NCBI RefSeq assembly: GCF_003390395.1
Contig: NZ_QUOV01000001.1
Location: 1,550,001-1,614,000 of the forward strand
From: Thalassotalea euphylliae
GTDB taxonomy: Bacteria > Pseudomonadota > Gammaproteobacteria > Enterobacterales > Alteromonadaceae
DNA: 64,000 bases
Direction: 5' to 3'
In this document: piece by piece, positions 19,886 to 31,087 of the stretch
Layout: each line of letters opens with the position of its first letter
Numbering within the stretch: position 1 is the first letter of the stretch
Translations under genes and position numbers: made by a program
The notes under the pieces: model-generated
What the model saw: the letters and a program-made list of their open reading frames with translations, nothing else
What the model was told of the DNA's origin: nothing
Database searches by the model: none

Positions 19886-21274
19886 ATGTTGCAAATATAC
19901 AACACCCTAACTCGACAAAAAGAAGTGTTTAAACCTATTGAAGCCAACAAGGTGGGGTTATACGTTTGTGGTGTTACCGTTTACGACTTGTGTCATATAG
20001 GCCACGCTAGAACCTATATTGGCTTTGACAACATTGTTCGTTACTTAAGGTTTTCTGGTTACGATGTTAATTACGTACGCAATATCACTGACGTTGAAGA
20101 TAAAATCATCAAGCGCGCGAATGAAAGTGGCGAGCAACCGCTAGAGCTAGTCGAGCGTAATATTGCAGAAATGTATCAAGACTTTGATGCCTTAAATTTA
20201 CTGCGCCCAGATATCGAACCACGTGTTACTACGCACATGAACGAAATTATCGAGATGATCGACACACTTGTTGCCAAAAAACACGCTTACGTAGCTGACA
20301 GTGGTGATGTGTTGTTCGATGTTTCAAGTTTTAAAGATTACGGTAAATTAAGTGGTCAAAATTTAGAACAGTTGCAAGCGGGTTCACGCGTAGATGTTGA
20401 TGAAACCAAGAACAACCCACTAGATTTCGTGTTGTGGAAGTCGGCAAAACCTGGCGAGCCATACTGGGAATCACCTTGGGGTAACGGTCGCCCGGGCTGG
20501 CACATTGAATGTTCTGCAATGAATGCGAAAGAGCTTGGTCACCATTTTGATATTCACGGTGGCGGCTCTGACTTGTCTTTCCCACATCATGAAAATGAAG
20601 TGGCACAAAGCTGCTGTGCATTAGACACACCTTATGTGAACTACTGGATTCACACGGGGATGGTACAAGTGGACCAAGAGAAAATGTCTAAGTCACTGGG
20701 CAACTTTTTTACCATTCGTGAAGTATTGGAAAAGTACGATACGGAAACCACGCGCTTTTTCTTAACTTCTGGTCAATACCGTAGCCAGTTAAATTACTCG
20801 ACGGAAAATCTTGATCAAGCAAGAGCTTCTATTGAGCGAATTTACACTGCGTTACGTGATGTTGATGTACCAGTAGAATTTGTGCTTGATAAAGCACATC
20901 CCCAAGTTGCTGAGTTCTGTGCGGCGATGGATGACGACTTTAACACGCCACAAGCGATTGCTGTGTTATTTGAGTTGGCAAAGCAGTTAAACGTTGCCAA
21001 GCAACAGGGTGAGCAATCACTCGCAGTAGAGCTTGCTGGAACGCTAAAAGGCTTAGGTGGCTTAATTGGCATTTTACAGCTAGAACCTGCTGAGTTTTTA
21101 CAAGGTGGTGGTGATAGTGACGAAGTTGCTGAAATTGAAGCTTTGATCGCTCAACGTAACCAAGCGCGTGCAGATAAGAACTGGGCGCTTGCAGATGAAG
21201 CACGCGATAAGCTCAAAGCCATGAATATTGTGCTAGAAGATAGCGCTGGTAAAACGACTTGGCGCAAGGCTTAA
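19886..21274 (+). CDS. cysS: Cysteinyl-tRNA synthetase
   Basis: A class I aminoacyl-tRNA synthetase of 462 residues, charging tRNA-Cys. HIGH is present as CHIGHART near residue 36 and KMSKS at about residue 267 ([10 protein letters not shown]). Zinc ligands are the cysteine in YVCGVTVYD, the cysteine in WHIECSAMN and the His/Glu in [12 protein letters not shown]. The C-terminal anticodon-binding part ends in a typical K-x-x-DEARD stretch ([13 protein letters not shown]). The ribosome site AAAGGAAA precedes the ATG at 19886. It is monocistronic and ends at a bidirectional terminator. Confidence 0.97.
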   Translation: MLQIYNTLTRQKEVFKPIEANKVGLYVCGVTVYDLCHIGHARTYIGFDNIVRYLRFSGYDVNYVRNITDVEDKIIKRANESGEQPLELVERNIAEMYQDFDALNLLRPDIEPRVTTHMNEIIEMIDTLVAKKHAYVADSGDVLFDVSSFKDYGKLSGQNLEQLQAGSRVDVDETKNNPLDFVLWKSAKPGEPYWESPWGNGRPGWHIECSAMNAKELGHHFDIHGGGSDLSFPHHENEVAQSCCALDTPYVNYWIHTGMVQVDQEKMSKSLGNFFTIREVLEKYDTETTRFFLTSGQYRSQLNYSTENLDQARASIERIYTALRDVDVPVEFVLDKAHPQVAEFCAAMDDDFNTPQAIAVLFELAKQLNVAKQQGEQSLAVELAGTLKGLGGLIGILQLEPAEFLQGGGDSDEVAEIEALIAQRNQARADKNWALADEARDKLKAMNIVLEDSAGKTTWRKA

Positions 21275-21326
21275 CAAAAGCAAACTATTAGCTTTTGCGA
21301 AAGTAGCTATTGCCAGAGGCAGAAAC

Positions 21327-21370
21327 TAAAAAAGCCGCAATTACTCAAATGAGTAATTGCGGCTTTTTAT
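21327..21370. terminator. Bidirectional terminator between cysS and the acidic exported protein gene
   Basis: AAAAAGCCGCAATTACTC pairs with GAGTAATTGCGGCTTTTT around a 4-base loop, with T-runs in both directions. Confidence 0.92.
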
Positions 21371-21417
21371 TGTCCGTGTATTCGTGCTTTAACTTGTTAG
21401 CTATGGATAGGTTAAAG

Positions 21418-22119
21418 CTACAGTGCTGCACTCTCTTGCAGTACATCGACTTGGCGACGATTATCTTGCTCTGAAATCACCACACGCGTCGCCACATCTT
21501 GCAGGTAAAAGGTAACGTTTAAACGACCACGCTTGCGTTCTTGTTCAACTGGCTCACCATAGTTTTCGCTGTAAAAAGCGATAATTTCGTCTTCGCTAGC
21601 CATCGTAAAAAAATTCACTACAGCAGGTAGTTCATCGATAAACTCGGCAAAGACTTTTGCATCGGATAGCACTGGAATAAAAACATCGCCCTCTTCAGGG
21701 GTAGGGCGGACAAAATTGTAAGGTGTATCGTCTACAGAACTATCAATATTGGCTTCTGCAGCTTGAACGTCACTCGACAGGTCATCTAAGGTGGTTGATA
21801 AATCTGTTTGTTCTTCGTCACTGAACACTTCAGTGGGCATTTCAGCTACTGAGGGTTCAAATTCATCTGTTACCTCAGTTGCTACTTCAGTCGTTTCTTC
21901 AGTAGGAGGCACAGAGCTATCAGATGGAGCTTCTTGCTCTTTTGATGCTTGCGCTAAATCAATCATTTTTTCTTCAACGGCTTGTGGCTCGTTTGCTACC
22001 TTCTCTACAGGTGTTTCTGTAGTTTGTAGCTCCGTAGAATTTGCATCCGTGTTTTGCGCGCTAGCCCAAGTCAGAGGACATATTGCTAACAAGGCGCCAA
22101 CGGTTAATTTAGCTTTCAT
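21418..22119 (-). CDS. Acidic exported protein of unknown function
   Basis: Not recognised. A 233-residue protein with a signal peptide (MKAKLTVGALLAICPLTWAS, then AQ). A very acidic, low-complexity segment rich in Glu/Thr/Val/Ser follows (about residues 25-130). A compact ordered C-terminus of ~100 residues begins at PYNFVRPTPEEGDVF. That C-terminal part contains FIDELPAVVNFFTMASEDEI, FYSENYGEP and RLNVTFYLQD, and probably is the functional domain. I start at the ATG at 22119 because GGAG sits nine bases upstream and the signal peptide begins there; ATG and GTG codons at 22134 and 22137 are in frame. It is followed by a terminator shared with cysS. Probably periplasmic. Confidence 0.65.
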   Translation of the reverse strand: MKAKLTVGALLAICPLTWASAQNTDANSTELQTTETPVEKVANEPQAVEEKMIDLAQASKEQEAPSDSSVPPTEETTEVATEVTDEFEPSVAEMPTEVFSDEEQTDLSTTLDDLSSDVQAAEANIDSSVDDTPYNFVRPTPEEGDVFIPVLSDAKVFAEFIDELPAVVNFFTMASEDEIIAFYSENYGEPVEQERKRGRLNVTFYLQDVATRVVISEQDNRRQVDVLQESAAL

Positions 22120-22229
22120 CAAAAATTGCTCCATCACTTTTATTTAACTGTAAAAGTTAGCGATATACGGGTCAACCTTTTTGGGCAAAATAGCTGAAAT
22201 GAAAAAGAATTCTCGTTGCGAGCTCGCTT

Positions 22230-22985
22230 TTATATTTGCGTGTCACGGGTGTTAACTTGCGCTTTCATCGCTTGTTTGTGGTGATCAACCCATAGTGCGG
22301 TGGCACCGCAAATTGCCACTGGCATGACAATTAAATTAACAAAAGGGATCATTGAAAACAGCGCAGTTGTTATGCCGAAACTGTAGCTTTGACCTTTATG
22401 CTCATTAAGACGGCCACGCATTAATTCGAAGTTAATTTTGTGATTATCGAATGGGTAGTCTAAGTATTGAACCGCCATCATCCATGAAACAAACAAAAAC
22501 CAAATAATTTGCCCAATGAGTGGCAGTACCCACATGATAATAAAAAAGCCAATAGCGCGTGGCAGATAATAACGCAATTTGCACCACTCTCGGCTGAGCG
22601 TTCGGGGAATGTCTTTAAACACATCTGATAGGCCACCGCTGTTATCTTGCTGCCCCGTTAATTTTGCTTCTACTTTTTCGGCGAGCAGGCCATTAAAAGG
22701 TGCTGCGAGCCAGTTAGCAATAGCGCTAAAAATAAAGGAAAAGCCGATTAAAATCGCGACAACAGCAACTGGCCACACCATATACTCTAGCCAAGCTAAC
22801 GCCTCTGGTAGCCAGCCTAATAATTGTGAGATGTAATCATTGAGTTGCAGCAGTAGCCAATAAAAAGTAATCCCAAAAATGACCAAGTTAACGGCTAGTG
22901 GAATTAATACAAAACGCCTTAACCCTTTGGAGTTAATTAAGTTAAAACCTTGAAAAAAATAGCCGGAACCGCTGTTTGCTAACAT
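22230..22985 (-). CDS. cysZ: Sulfate transporter CysZ
   Basis: A 251-residue CysZ/EI24-type inner-membrane protein that supplies sulfate for cysteine synthesis. It starts with the family motif SGSGYFFQGFNLINSKGLRRF. Several hydrophobic helices follow (LIPLAVNLVIFGITFYWLL, YMVWPVAVVAILIGFSFIF, GFFIIMWVLPLIGQIIWFLF). The late segment LNEHKGQSYSFGITTALFSMIPFVN is strongly conserved. It is divergent from smc; in E. coli the order cysZ-zipA-ligA is the same except for the absence of smc. No signal peptide. Start ATG at 22985. Confidence 0.92.
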   Translation of the reverse strand: MLANSGSGYFFQGFNLINSKGLRRFVLIPLAVNLVIFGITFYWLLLQLNDYISQLLGWLPEALAWLEYMVWPVAVVAILIGFSFIFSAIANWLAAPFNGLLAEKVEAKLTGQQDNSGGLSDVFKDIPRTLSREWCKLRYYLPRAIGFFIIMWVLPLIGQIIWFLFVSWMMAVQYLDYPFDNHKINFELMRGRLNEHKGQSYSFGITTALFSMIPFVNLIVMPVAICGATALWVDHHKQAMKAQVNTRDTQI

Positions 22986-23179
22986 ATGTGCCTTTGATGT
23001 GTCATACGGGCAAAGTGCCGCAGTGATAAATGTGATATTTCCGATTATAAGAAAATTTCATTGCGAGCCAAGGGCTAAGACCACCTTTAAGCGCAATTAG
23101 GTGTGACAAAGTATGACAAAATTTGATAAATTGCACCTATAACAAGAACAACTCGGCATCGCCTTAATTTCACCCAGAT

Positions 23180-26100
23180 ATGCGTTTAAAACAAATCAAA
23201 CTTGCTGGTTTTAAATCGTTTGTCGATGTCACAAAAGTTCCTTTTCCTCATCAAATGACTGCGATCGTTGGCCCTAACGGTTGTGGTAAATCAAATATTA
23301 TCGACGCTGTACGTTGGGTGCTTGGCGAAAGCTCTGCGAAAAACCTGCGTGGCGATGCGATGACTGACGTCATTTTTAATGGCTCCGCTGAGCGAAAGCC
23401 TATAGGGCAGGCGAGTGTTGAACTCATTTTCGAAACACAGGGCGAAGGCACGCAGGACCTACTCACCAATAATTTTCACTTGGCGGCTAATCTTGCAGAG
23501 CGAAATGAAGTAGCGATCAGACGTACGGTAAATCGCGATGGCCAAAATCTTTACTACCTAAATGGCAGTAAGTGTCGAAAAAAAGACATTACCGACGTGT
23601 TTCTTGGCTCTGGTCTTGGTCCAAAAAGCTACGCAATTATTGAACAGGGCATGATTTCTCGGCTGATCGAGTCAAAACCTCAAGAGTTGCGCGTTTTTGT
23701 GGAAGAAGCCGCAGGCGTTTCAAAATACAAGGAGCGCCGCCGTGAAACCGAACTAAAACTCGGCCATACCAGTGATAATTTGTCACGCCTTGCCGATATC
23801 AGTCAAGAGATTGGCATTCACCTTAATGTGTTAGATCAGCAAGCGCAGCAAGCAGGCCAATATCGCAAGCTAAAAGCACAAGAACGTGAACTGAAATCGA
23901 TTATTGCAACGGTAAAATATCAATCGGCACAAAAGCAGTTAGATAAGCTCAATACCGTGATTGCTGAGTTAAACCTGCACATGGCAGAGGCGAAAAACGC
24001 ACTAAGTGAACAGAAATTTGCCCTGTCCAAACAAGAACAAGCGATAGAGCAGGATTACAAAACGTTGAGCGACGCTCAACATACGTTAACCAGTACAAAT
24101 CAAGAGCACAGTCGTTACCAGCAAGAACTTGCCACCGCTCAGCATTTATTGAGTAACAATGAAAAGCAAGTCGCCCGTTATTTGCAAAAGCAGCAAGATA
24201 TTGTCGCCAAAAGCGAGCAGTATCATCAAGAAATTGCTCGCTGGCAGGAAAAACTAGCGGCACTTGCCCCACAAACATTAGCGGCAGAGCAAGCACTTGT
24301 GAGCGCTAAAGCTGAGCTGTTGAGCCTTGAACAGCAAGTGGCATCACAAGAACAGCTTGTGCAAACGCAAAGCCGAGAGCGCCTAGCCGCCCAAGAGCAG
24401 CGTTTGGCGCAGCAAGAAGCTCAACTGGCGGGCCAAGAACTATTGGCTAAGTTAACTGCTCAGCTAGAAGCAAAGCAATTGCAATTCAAAGAGCTTAGTG
24501 AACAGCCAGTAGCAGACCTGAGCGCGCTAACAGATAAAATTCAGCGATTAAAAGACGAAATTACTATCGGCCAAGCTGAACTAAACGCGCAAGCCGAAAG
24601 TAACAACCAGCTTGAACAAGATATCAAACAAGCAGAGTTAGCCTTAGCTGACAACACGCAATTGCAATTGTCTTTCAACCTGCAATTGGCACAATTAACC
24701 AAGCAACTTGCGGTAAAAGAAGAGTGGCAAAGTGAATGTGAGCACTGGCTTACGGCGCAAGGCATTACTAAATTTAATAGTTATCGCGAGGCGATTTCAG
24801 TTGATAAAAATTGGCAGGCCGCTATAGACAAAGTACTCGGCCAATGGTTGGACGCTTATTTACTTAGCGCTAATGACTACCAGCTTATATCATCTAATAT
24901 TTCGAATACGCTAGAGAGGGGCGTAGGCGATTCTCATAGCGATTCTAAAAACAATTCTCAGAACAGTTCTCAAAATAATGAGCATAAAGCTGCTGAGCGG
25001 TTTTGGTTAATTAACCAAGAAAACCTCGACCAACATGCCAATATTGGCAGTTTAGCCAGTAAAGTAACGACTCAACTTGGGTTTGTGTCTTTGCTCAACC
25101 AAGTTAAAGTCGCAGAAGATGAAGCCTCGCTACAAGCCATGTTGGCATCAGTGGATACGCTAACAGATGAGCAATACATCATTAGTGCTGACGGCACCTT
25201 GTGGTCAAGGGCGATATTGTCAAAGGGGCGAGCATCACAAGGCATTAACCGTTTAGCCTTGCAGTGTGAGTATGATGAGCTTAACCAGCAAATAGCTGAG
25301 CTATCGCCAATTGTTGATGAGCAGTCAGAAAAGCTGAAACAGCTAAAAGATCAGCAACAGTCTCTTGCACAGCAAAATACCGTGATTGCTAATCAGCTTG
25401 CTGAGCAAAAATTAGCGCTACAAAAAGTGCAAAGCGAGTATGATTTTGCTCAATCACAAATTGAACAGCGAAATCGTCAGTTAGCTCAGCTTTCTCAAGA
25501 GCTGACTGCGCTAACGCTAGAACAACAAAGTGCTATTTCAACAATAGAGCAGAGCAAAGCAGGACAAGCTACTGAAGCGCTAAGCGTTGAGGCTATCGAG
25601 CAAAGTGAACAAGCTTTACGGACGCTGCAAGAGCAGCTAGCTGCACTAGTTGCGCAAAAACATGCGAAGCAACAAGCACTCAATGATGCGCAGCAACAAT
25701 TGCAGCAGTTACAGCTTCAACACCAACAACACTCGTTAAGCCTTCGACAAAGCGAATTGCAATTGGCTCACACCAGTGAGCAGCGCCATAGTACGGATGA
25801 TCAATTAAGTCATTATCAACAAGAATTGGCACAATTGCCCAAAACGGCAACGCTTGAGCAACAAGTCGTTGCTGCCAACGAAAGTGTTGAAAAAGCCAAG
25901 GTAAAACTTGCCAGTGCTGAATTGCAACTGGATGAAAGCAAGGCTAAGAAGTCCCAGCTAGCGCAGCAAATTGCCCAATTGGAGACAAAAGTTAATCAGC
26001 ACAACGATACGGCTCATCAACAAGCGTTGAAAAAAGAGCAACTCGTTTTTGAATTAAACGCTGCAAAAGAGTCACTCAGCGAGTTGAAAGAGCTTAATCA

Positions 26101-26800
26101 ACAGCAAGTGTTTGGTGAGCCAACAGGTTCAGTGGCTAGTTATCAGCAACAGCTAAAACAAGTGCAACGCCAGCTTGGAGAGCTTGGAGCGGTTAATTTA
26201 GCAGCGATTGATGAGTTTCAACTGCAACAAACGCGAAAAAATCAAATAGATTTACAAATTGAGGATTTAACTCAAGCAGTTGCCACGTTAGAATCTGCAA
26301 TAGCAAAGATTGATAAAGAAAGTCGGCAGAAGTTTAAAACCACTTTTGAGCAGATTAACCAAGGGTTTTCTGCACTTTTCCCGAAAGTGTTTGGCGGCGG
26401 GCAAGCCTATTTGGCATTAACGTCAGATGATTTGCTTGATACTGGCGTGACCATTATGGCGCGTCCTCCTGGCAAAAAAAATAGTACAATTCATTTGCTC
26501 TCAGGTGGAGAAAAGGCGCTAACGGCATTATCATTAGTGTTCGCCATTTTCCGACTGACACCAGCACCATTTTGTATGCTGGATGAAGTAGACGCACCGC
26601 TAGATGACGCCAATGTTGAGCGTTTTTGTAATCTGGTTGGTGAAATGTCTAAAACTGTGCAATTTATATATATCAGTCATAATAAAATCGCGATGGAGAT
26701 GGCTTCTCATCTTACGGGGGTAACCATGATGGAACCCGGTGTGTCTCGCATGGTCTCAGTAGACATAGATGAAGCAATCGCCATGGCAGAAGTATCATAA
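23180..26800 (+). CDS. smc: Chromosome segregation/condensation ATPase SMC
   Basis: A 1206-residue structural-maintenance-of-chromosomes protein. The Walker A motif is at residues 31-38 (GPNGCGKS). Long Gln/Glu/Ala-rich coiled coils run at about 170-500 and 700-1010, around a central hinge (~520-690). The C-terminal signature LLSGGEKALTALSLVFAIF and the Walker B segment FCMLDEVDAPLDD complete the ATPase head. With ScpA/ScpB it loads on DNA and compacts the chromosome. The hinge holds an Asn/Ser-rich insert near residues 580-600 (DSKNNSQNSSQNN). Using SMC instead of MukBEF, and its position before zipA-ligA, is typical of Alteromonadales and pseudomonads. No obvious ribosome site; ATG at 23180 gives the canonical MRLKQIKLAGFKSF start. 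Confidence 0.96.
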   Translation: MRLKQIKLAGFKSFVDVTKVPFPHQMTAIVGPNGCGKSNIIDAVRWVLGESSAKNLRGDAMTDVIFNGSAERKPIGQASVELIFETQGEGTQDLLTNNFHLAANLAERNEVAIRRTVNRDGQNLYYLNGSKCRKKDITDVFLGSGLGPKSYAIIEQGMISRLIESKPQELRVFVEEAAGVSKYKERRRETELKLGHTSDNLSRLADISQEIGIHLNVLDQQAQQAGQYRKLKAQERELKSIIATVKYQSAQKQLDKLNTVIAELNLHMAEAKNALSEQKFALSKQEQAIEQDYKTLSDAQHTLTSTNQEHSRYQQELATAQHLLSNNEKQVARYLQKQQDIVAKSEQYHQEIARWQEKLAALAPQTLAAEQALVSAKAELLSLEQQVASQEQLVQTQSRERLAAQEQRLAQQEAQLAGQELLAKLTAQLEAKQLQFKELSEQPVADLSALTDKIQRLKDEITIGQAELNAQAESNNQLEQDIKQAELALADNTQLQLSFNLQLAQLTKQLAVKEEWQSECEHWLTAQGITKFNSYREAISVDKNWQAAIDKVLGQWLDAYLLSANDYQLISSNISNTLERGVGDSHSDSKNNSQNSSQNNEHKAAERFWLINQENLDQHANIGSLASKVTTQLGFVSLLNQVKVAEDEASLQAMLASVDTLTDEQYIISADGTLWSRAILSKGRASQGINRLALQCEYDELNQQIAELSPIVDEQSEKLKQLKDQQQSLAQQNTVIANQLAEQKLALQKVQSEYDFAQSQIEQRNRQLAQLSQELTALTLEQQSAISTIEQSKAGQATEALSVEAIEQSEQALRTLQEQLAALVAQKHAKQQALNDAQQQLQQLQLQHQQHSLSLRQSELQLAHTSEQRHSTDDQLSHYQQELAQLPKTATLEQQVVAANESVEKAKVKLASAELQLDESKAKKSQLAQQIAQLETKVNQHNDTAHQQALKKEQLVFELNAAKESLSELKELNQQQVFGEPTGSVASYQQQLKQVQRQLGELGAVNLAAIDEFQLQQTRKNQIDLQIEDLTQAVATLESAIAKIDKESRQKFKTTFEQINQGFSALFPKVFGGGQAYLALTSDDLLDTGVTIMARPPGKKNSTIHLLSGGEKALTALSLVFAIFRLTPAPFCMLDEVDAPLDDANVERFCNLVGEMSKTVQFIYISHNKIAMEMASHLTGVTMMEPGVSRMVSVDIDEAIAMAEVS

Positions 26801-26812
26801 TAAACAGGCTCG

Positions 26813-27883
26813 ATGATGGAAGATAATTTTCGAAACGCATTAATCATTATCAGTGCAATTGTAATTGCCGCCATTTTTATCCACGGTTTGTGGACTATTC
26901 GCAAAAACAAAAATCCGTATAAGTTAAAAACAAGTGATACCAAAGTTGAGCCGATGTCGCGCGACTTTGATGGCAAAGGGTTCGATCAAGATGGCGTAAG
27001 CGAGGCGAGAGTTGTTGCCGATTCCGCGCTTACTGGCGAAATTGAGCACCCGCCAGCAGATGAAGAAATTCCTAATCACCCCGCGCCTGCACCGGCATAC
27101 AATGATGAACCTTTGCCGGTGGATATTGCTGAACAAACTGTTGCTCCTGAGTTGCCAGAGGAAGAAAAAGCAGCACCAGCGGCCGAAGAGCTGGTTCTAG
27201 AATCTGAGCCTAGCGTTTACCAAACTCCGGTCACTCAAGCTAAGCCGAAAGTTGCTACACCTGCTTCTGCTGCCAATGCTGTAAAAGCACCTAGCGGTGC
27301 GGCGCTCAAGAAAAATCAAATTGAGCTGAATTTTGATGACAGTATTGACACTACAGATGCTAGTGACCGCAAAGAGCCAACCTTTGGCGCTCAGCCAAGT
27401 GATGATGTTGAAGCTTCTGACAATGCGCCAACGCTCGAGCAACCAGAGATTGAAACAGAAGTTATTGTGTTATCTGTGGTTATGTCGCAAGGACAATTAA
27501 TGTCTGGTGCGGCGTTATTACCAAGCCTGCTAACCCTGGGCATGAAGTACGGTGATATGAATATTTTCCATCGCCATCAAGACAGTGCTGGCAACGGCAA
27601 AGTTACCTTTAGCCTAGCGAATATGATGAATCCTGGCACCTTTGATTTAGACAATATGGAAAACTTTAATACGCAAGGGGTCAGCATGTTTATGACCTTG
27701 CCGAATGCAGGTGATCCATTTGAAGTATTTGAACAAATGTTAGCGGCTGCTAAACAGCTTGCACAAGAGTTTAATGGTCAGATCCTTGATGACAAGCGCA
27801 GCGCGATGACCAAGCAAACTGAACAGCATTACTTGAGCAAAATCAGAGAGTTCGATCGCAAACAACGTATTGCGCAAAGTTAA
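26813..27883 (+). CDS. zipA: Cell division protein ZipA
   Basis: ZipA anchors FtsZ to the inner membrane at the division septum. The 356-residue protein has the expected architecture. An N-terminal membrane helix (ALIIISAIVIAAIFIHGLW) is followed by a short basic stretch and a long acidic, proline/alanine/glutamate-rich linker (about residues 60-215). The C-terminal FtsZ-binding domain runs from ~217 onward (VIVLSVVMSQGQLMSGAALL, VSMFMTLPNAGDPFEVFEQM). It starts 12 bp after smc and is followed by a terminator, so smc-zipA are likely co-transcribed. Two adjacent ATG codons (26813, 26816) could serve as start. Confidence 0.94.
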   Translation: MMEDNFRNALIIISAIVIAAIFIHGLWTIRKNKNPYKLKTSDTKVEPMSRDFDGKGFDQDGVSEARVVADSALTGEIEHPPADEEIPNHPAPAPAYNDEPLPVDIAEQTVAPELPEEEKAAPAAEELVLESEPSVYQTPVTQAKPKVATPASAANAVKAPSGAALKKNQIELNFDDSIDTTDASDRKEPTFGAQPSDDVEASDNAPTLEQPEIETEVIVLSVVMSQGQLMSGAALLPSLLTLGMKYGDMNIFHRHQDSAGNGKVTFSLANMMNPGTFDLDNMENFNTQGVSMFMTLPNAGDPFEVFEQMLAAAKQLAQEFNGQILDDKRSAMTKQTEQHYLSKIREFDRKQRIAQS

Positions 27884-27901
27884 TATAATGAGTTAGTAGA
27901 T

Positions 27902-30006
<2,105 letters not shown>

Positions 30007-30008
30007 TA

Positions 30009-30344
30009 GTGCAAGCGCAGTTAATAGAATTGGCGGGTCAGTTAGGTCAGTGGTTTAGACCGTATCAAGGGCAATGTGCAATGGCGATCATTGCGACATT
30101 GTTGGTACTATTTGGTGGTGAAATTTCTCAATCGATTCGCCAGCTTATTAAAAATCAGCACTTAGTGGTACGCACGTTAATTTTTGTTCTAGTTTGTGCG
30201 TTTGGTTATGGTGCCGCAACTGTATGGCTAAGTGGATTGTTAGCTGAGTTATTGGCGCAAATTTCTGATCTATACCTAGTACCGGTTGTGGTATCTGTGT
30301 TTGTTGGACTAGGCATGTACGCACAAAAACAGCGGCATATATAG
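30009..30344 (+). CDS. DUF3392-like small inner-membrane protein
   Basis: A 111-residue hydrophobic protein with about three membrane helices: residues ~21-37 (AMAIIATLLVLFGGEIS), ~52-75 (VRTLIFVLVCAFGYGAATVW) and ~88-105 (YLVPVVVSVFVGLGMYA). It begins with a GTG two bases after the ligA stop, so it is translationally coupled to ligA. The sequence resembles the DUF3392 family, which is often placed behind ligA in marine gammaproteobacteria; this is from memory and no function is known. Its amphipathic loop GGEISQSIRQLIKNQHL is the most hydrophilic part. Confidence 0.7.
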   Translation: MQAQLIELAGQLGQWFRPYQGQCAMAIIATLLVLFGGEISQSIRQLIKNQHLVVRTLIFVLVCAFGYGAATVWLSGLLAELLAQISDLYLVPVVVSVFVGLGMYAQKQRHI

Positions 30345-30420
30345 GTGTTATACACAATAGTTGAGCCCTAACGTAAAATAAAAATACTGGGCTAACGACA
30401 ACAGCAAAGCGAAGAGAATA

Positions 30421-30990
30421 ATGAATGTAAAAGCGATAGGTATTTTAGTTGTTTTATGGGGTTCAACAATGGTGAGCAGCGCTATGGCTGACCAGCATAA
30501 GCTAAACATAAGTGAGGACGCTTTGGTTAAATCAATTGCTGTCACCGCTAGCGAACTAAGTGATAGTGCGGGTTTAAGTTACGTTGGTGGCATAGTTCAA
30601 CAAGACATTATCGCTGGCTATTTGCAGCAGTTACAGGCTATTGAAACTGATGCTTTTAAAACACTCAGAGCTGGCCAAGCCAACCGCGACCATGGCAAGT
30701 TTCACGTCACCTTAATTAATCCTTATGAGATCAAAGAGGTTAGTGAGCAGCAAGTTAACGCGTTATTAGCCAGTGGTCGTCAAATTAAGTTTCAGGTGAA
30801 AGGGTTAGGGCGTGTCATAAAAGACCAAGGGAAAGCGTATTTTGTGGTACTTAGTTCGGAGCAAGCAGATGACTTACGTAAGGCATTTGGCCTAGCGCCA
30901 AAAGACTTTCACATTACCTTGGGCTTCTCGCCATCAGACATTTATGGGGTTAGTAAAGACGAAAGCACGCTTGTTAAAGTTTCGCCCTAG
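30421..30990 (+). CDS. Exported 2H-phosphoesterase-like protein
   Basis: A 189-residue protein with a signal peptide (MNVKAIGILVVLWGSTMVSS, cleavage near AMA). It carries two histidine motifs, H95-V-T-L in KFHVTLINP and H164-I-T-L in DFHITLGFSPSD. Paired HxTx motifs about 70 residues apart are the hallmark of the 2H phosphoesterase superfamily (LigT/ThpR, CPDase, AKAP7-like), which act on 2',3'-cyclic or 2'-5'-linked nucleotides. Those relatives are mostly cytosolic, so a signal peptide is unusual. Activity and substrate are inference. It stands alone, 76 bp after the DUF3392-like gene and 97 bp before an M48 lipoprotein. Confidence 0.7.
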   Translation: MNVKAIGILVVLWGSTMVSSAMADQHKLNISEDALVKSIAVTASELSDSAGLSYVGGIVQQDIIAGYLQQLQAIETDAFKTLRAGQANRDHGKFHVTLINPYEIKEVSEQQVNALLASGRQIKFQVKGLGRVIKDQGKAYFVVLSSEQADDLRKAFGLAPKDFHITLGFSPSDIYGVSKDESTLVKVSP

Positions 30991-31087
30991 TCAACATTGC
31001 ACCTTAGTAAGTTGTTTAAGCTAGTGAATACCCCCACAACAATACACAATAAAAAACAAATGATAACGTTAGGTAGAAGGAATTCAT

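Noticed and set aside
23949..24296. Long antisense open frame inside smc
   Set aside because: It lies opposite a well-supported coding region, has no ribosome site and shows composition expected of a complement. Similar frames opposite symporter, topA and dnaX were dropped for the same reason.
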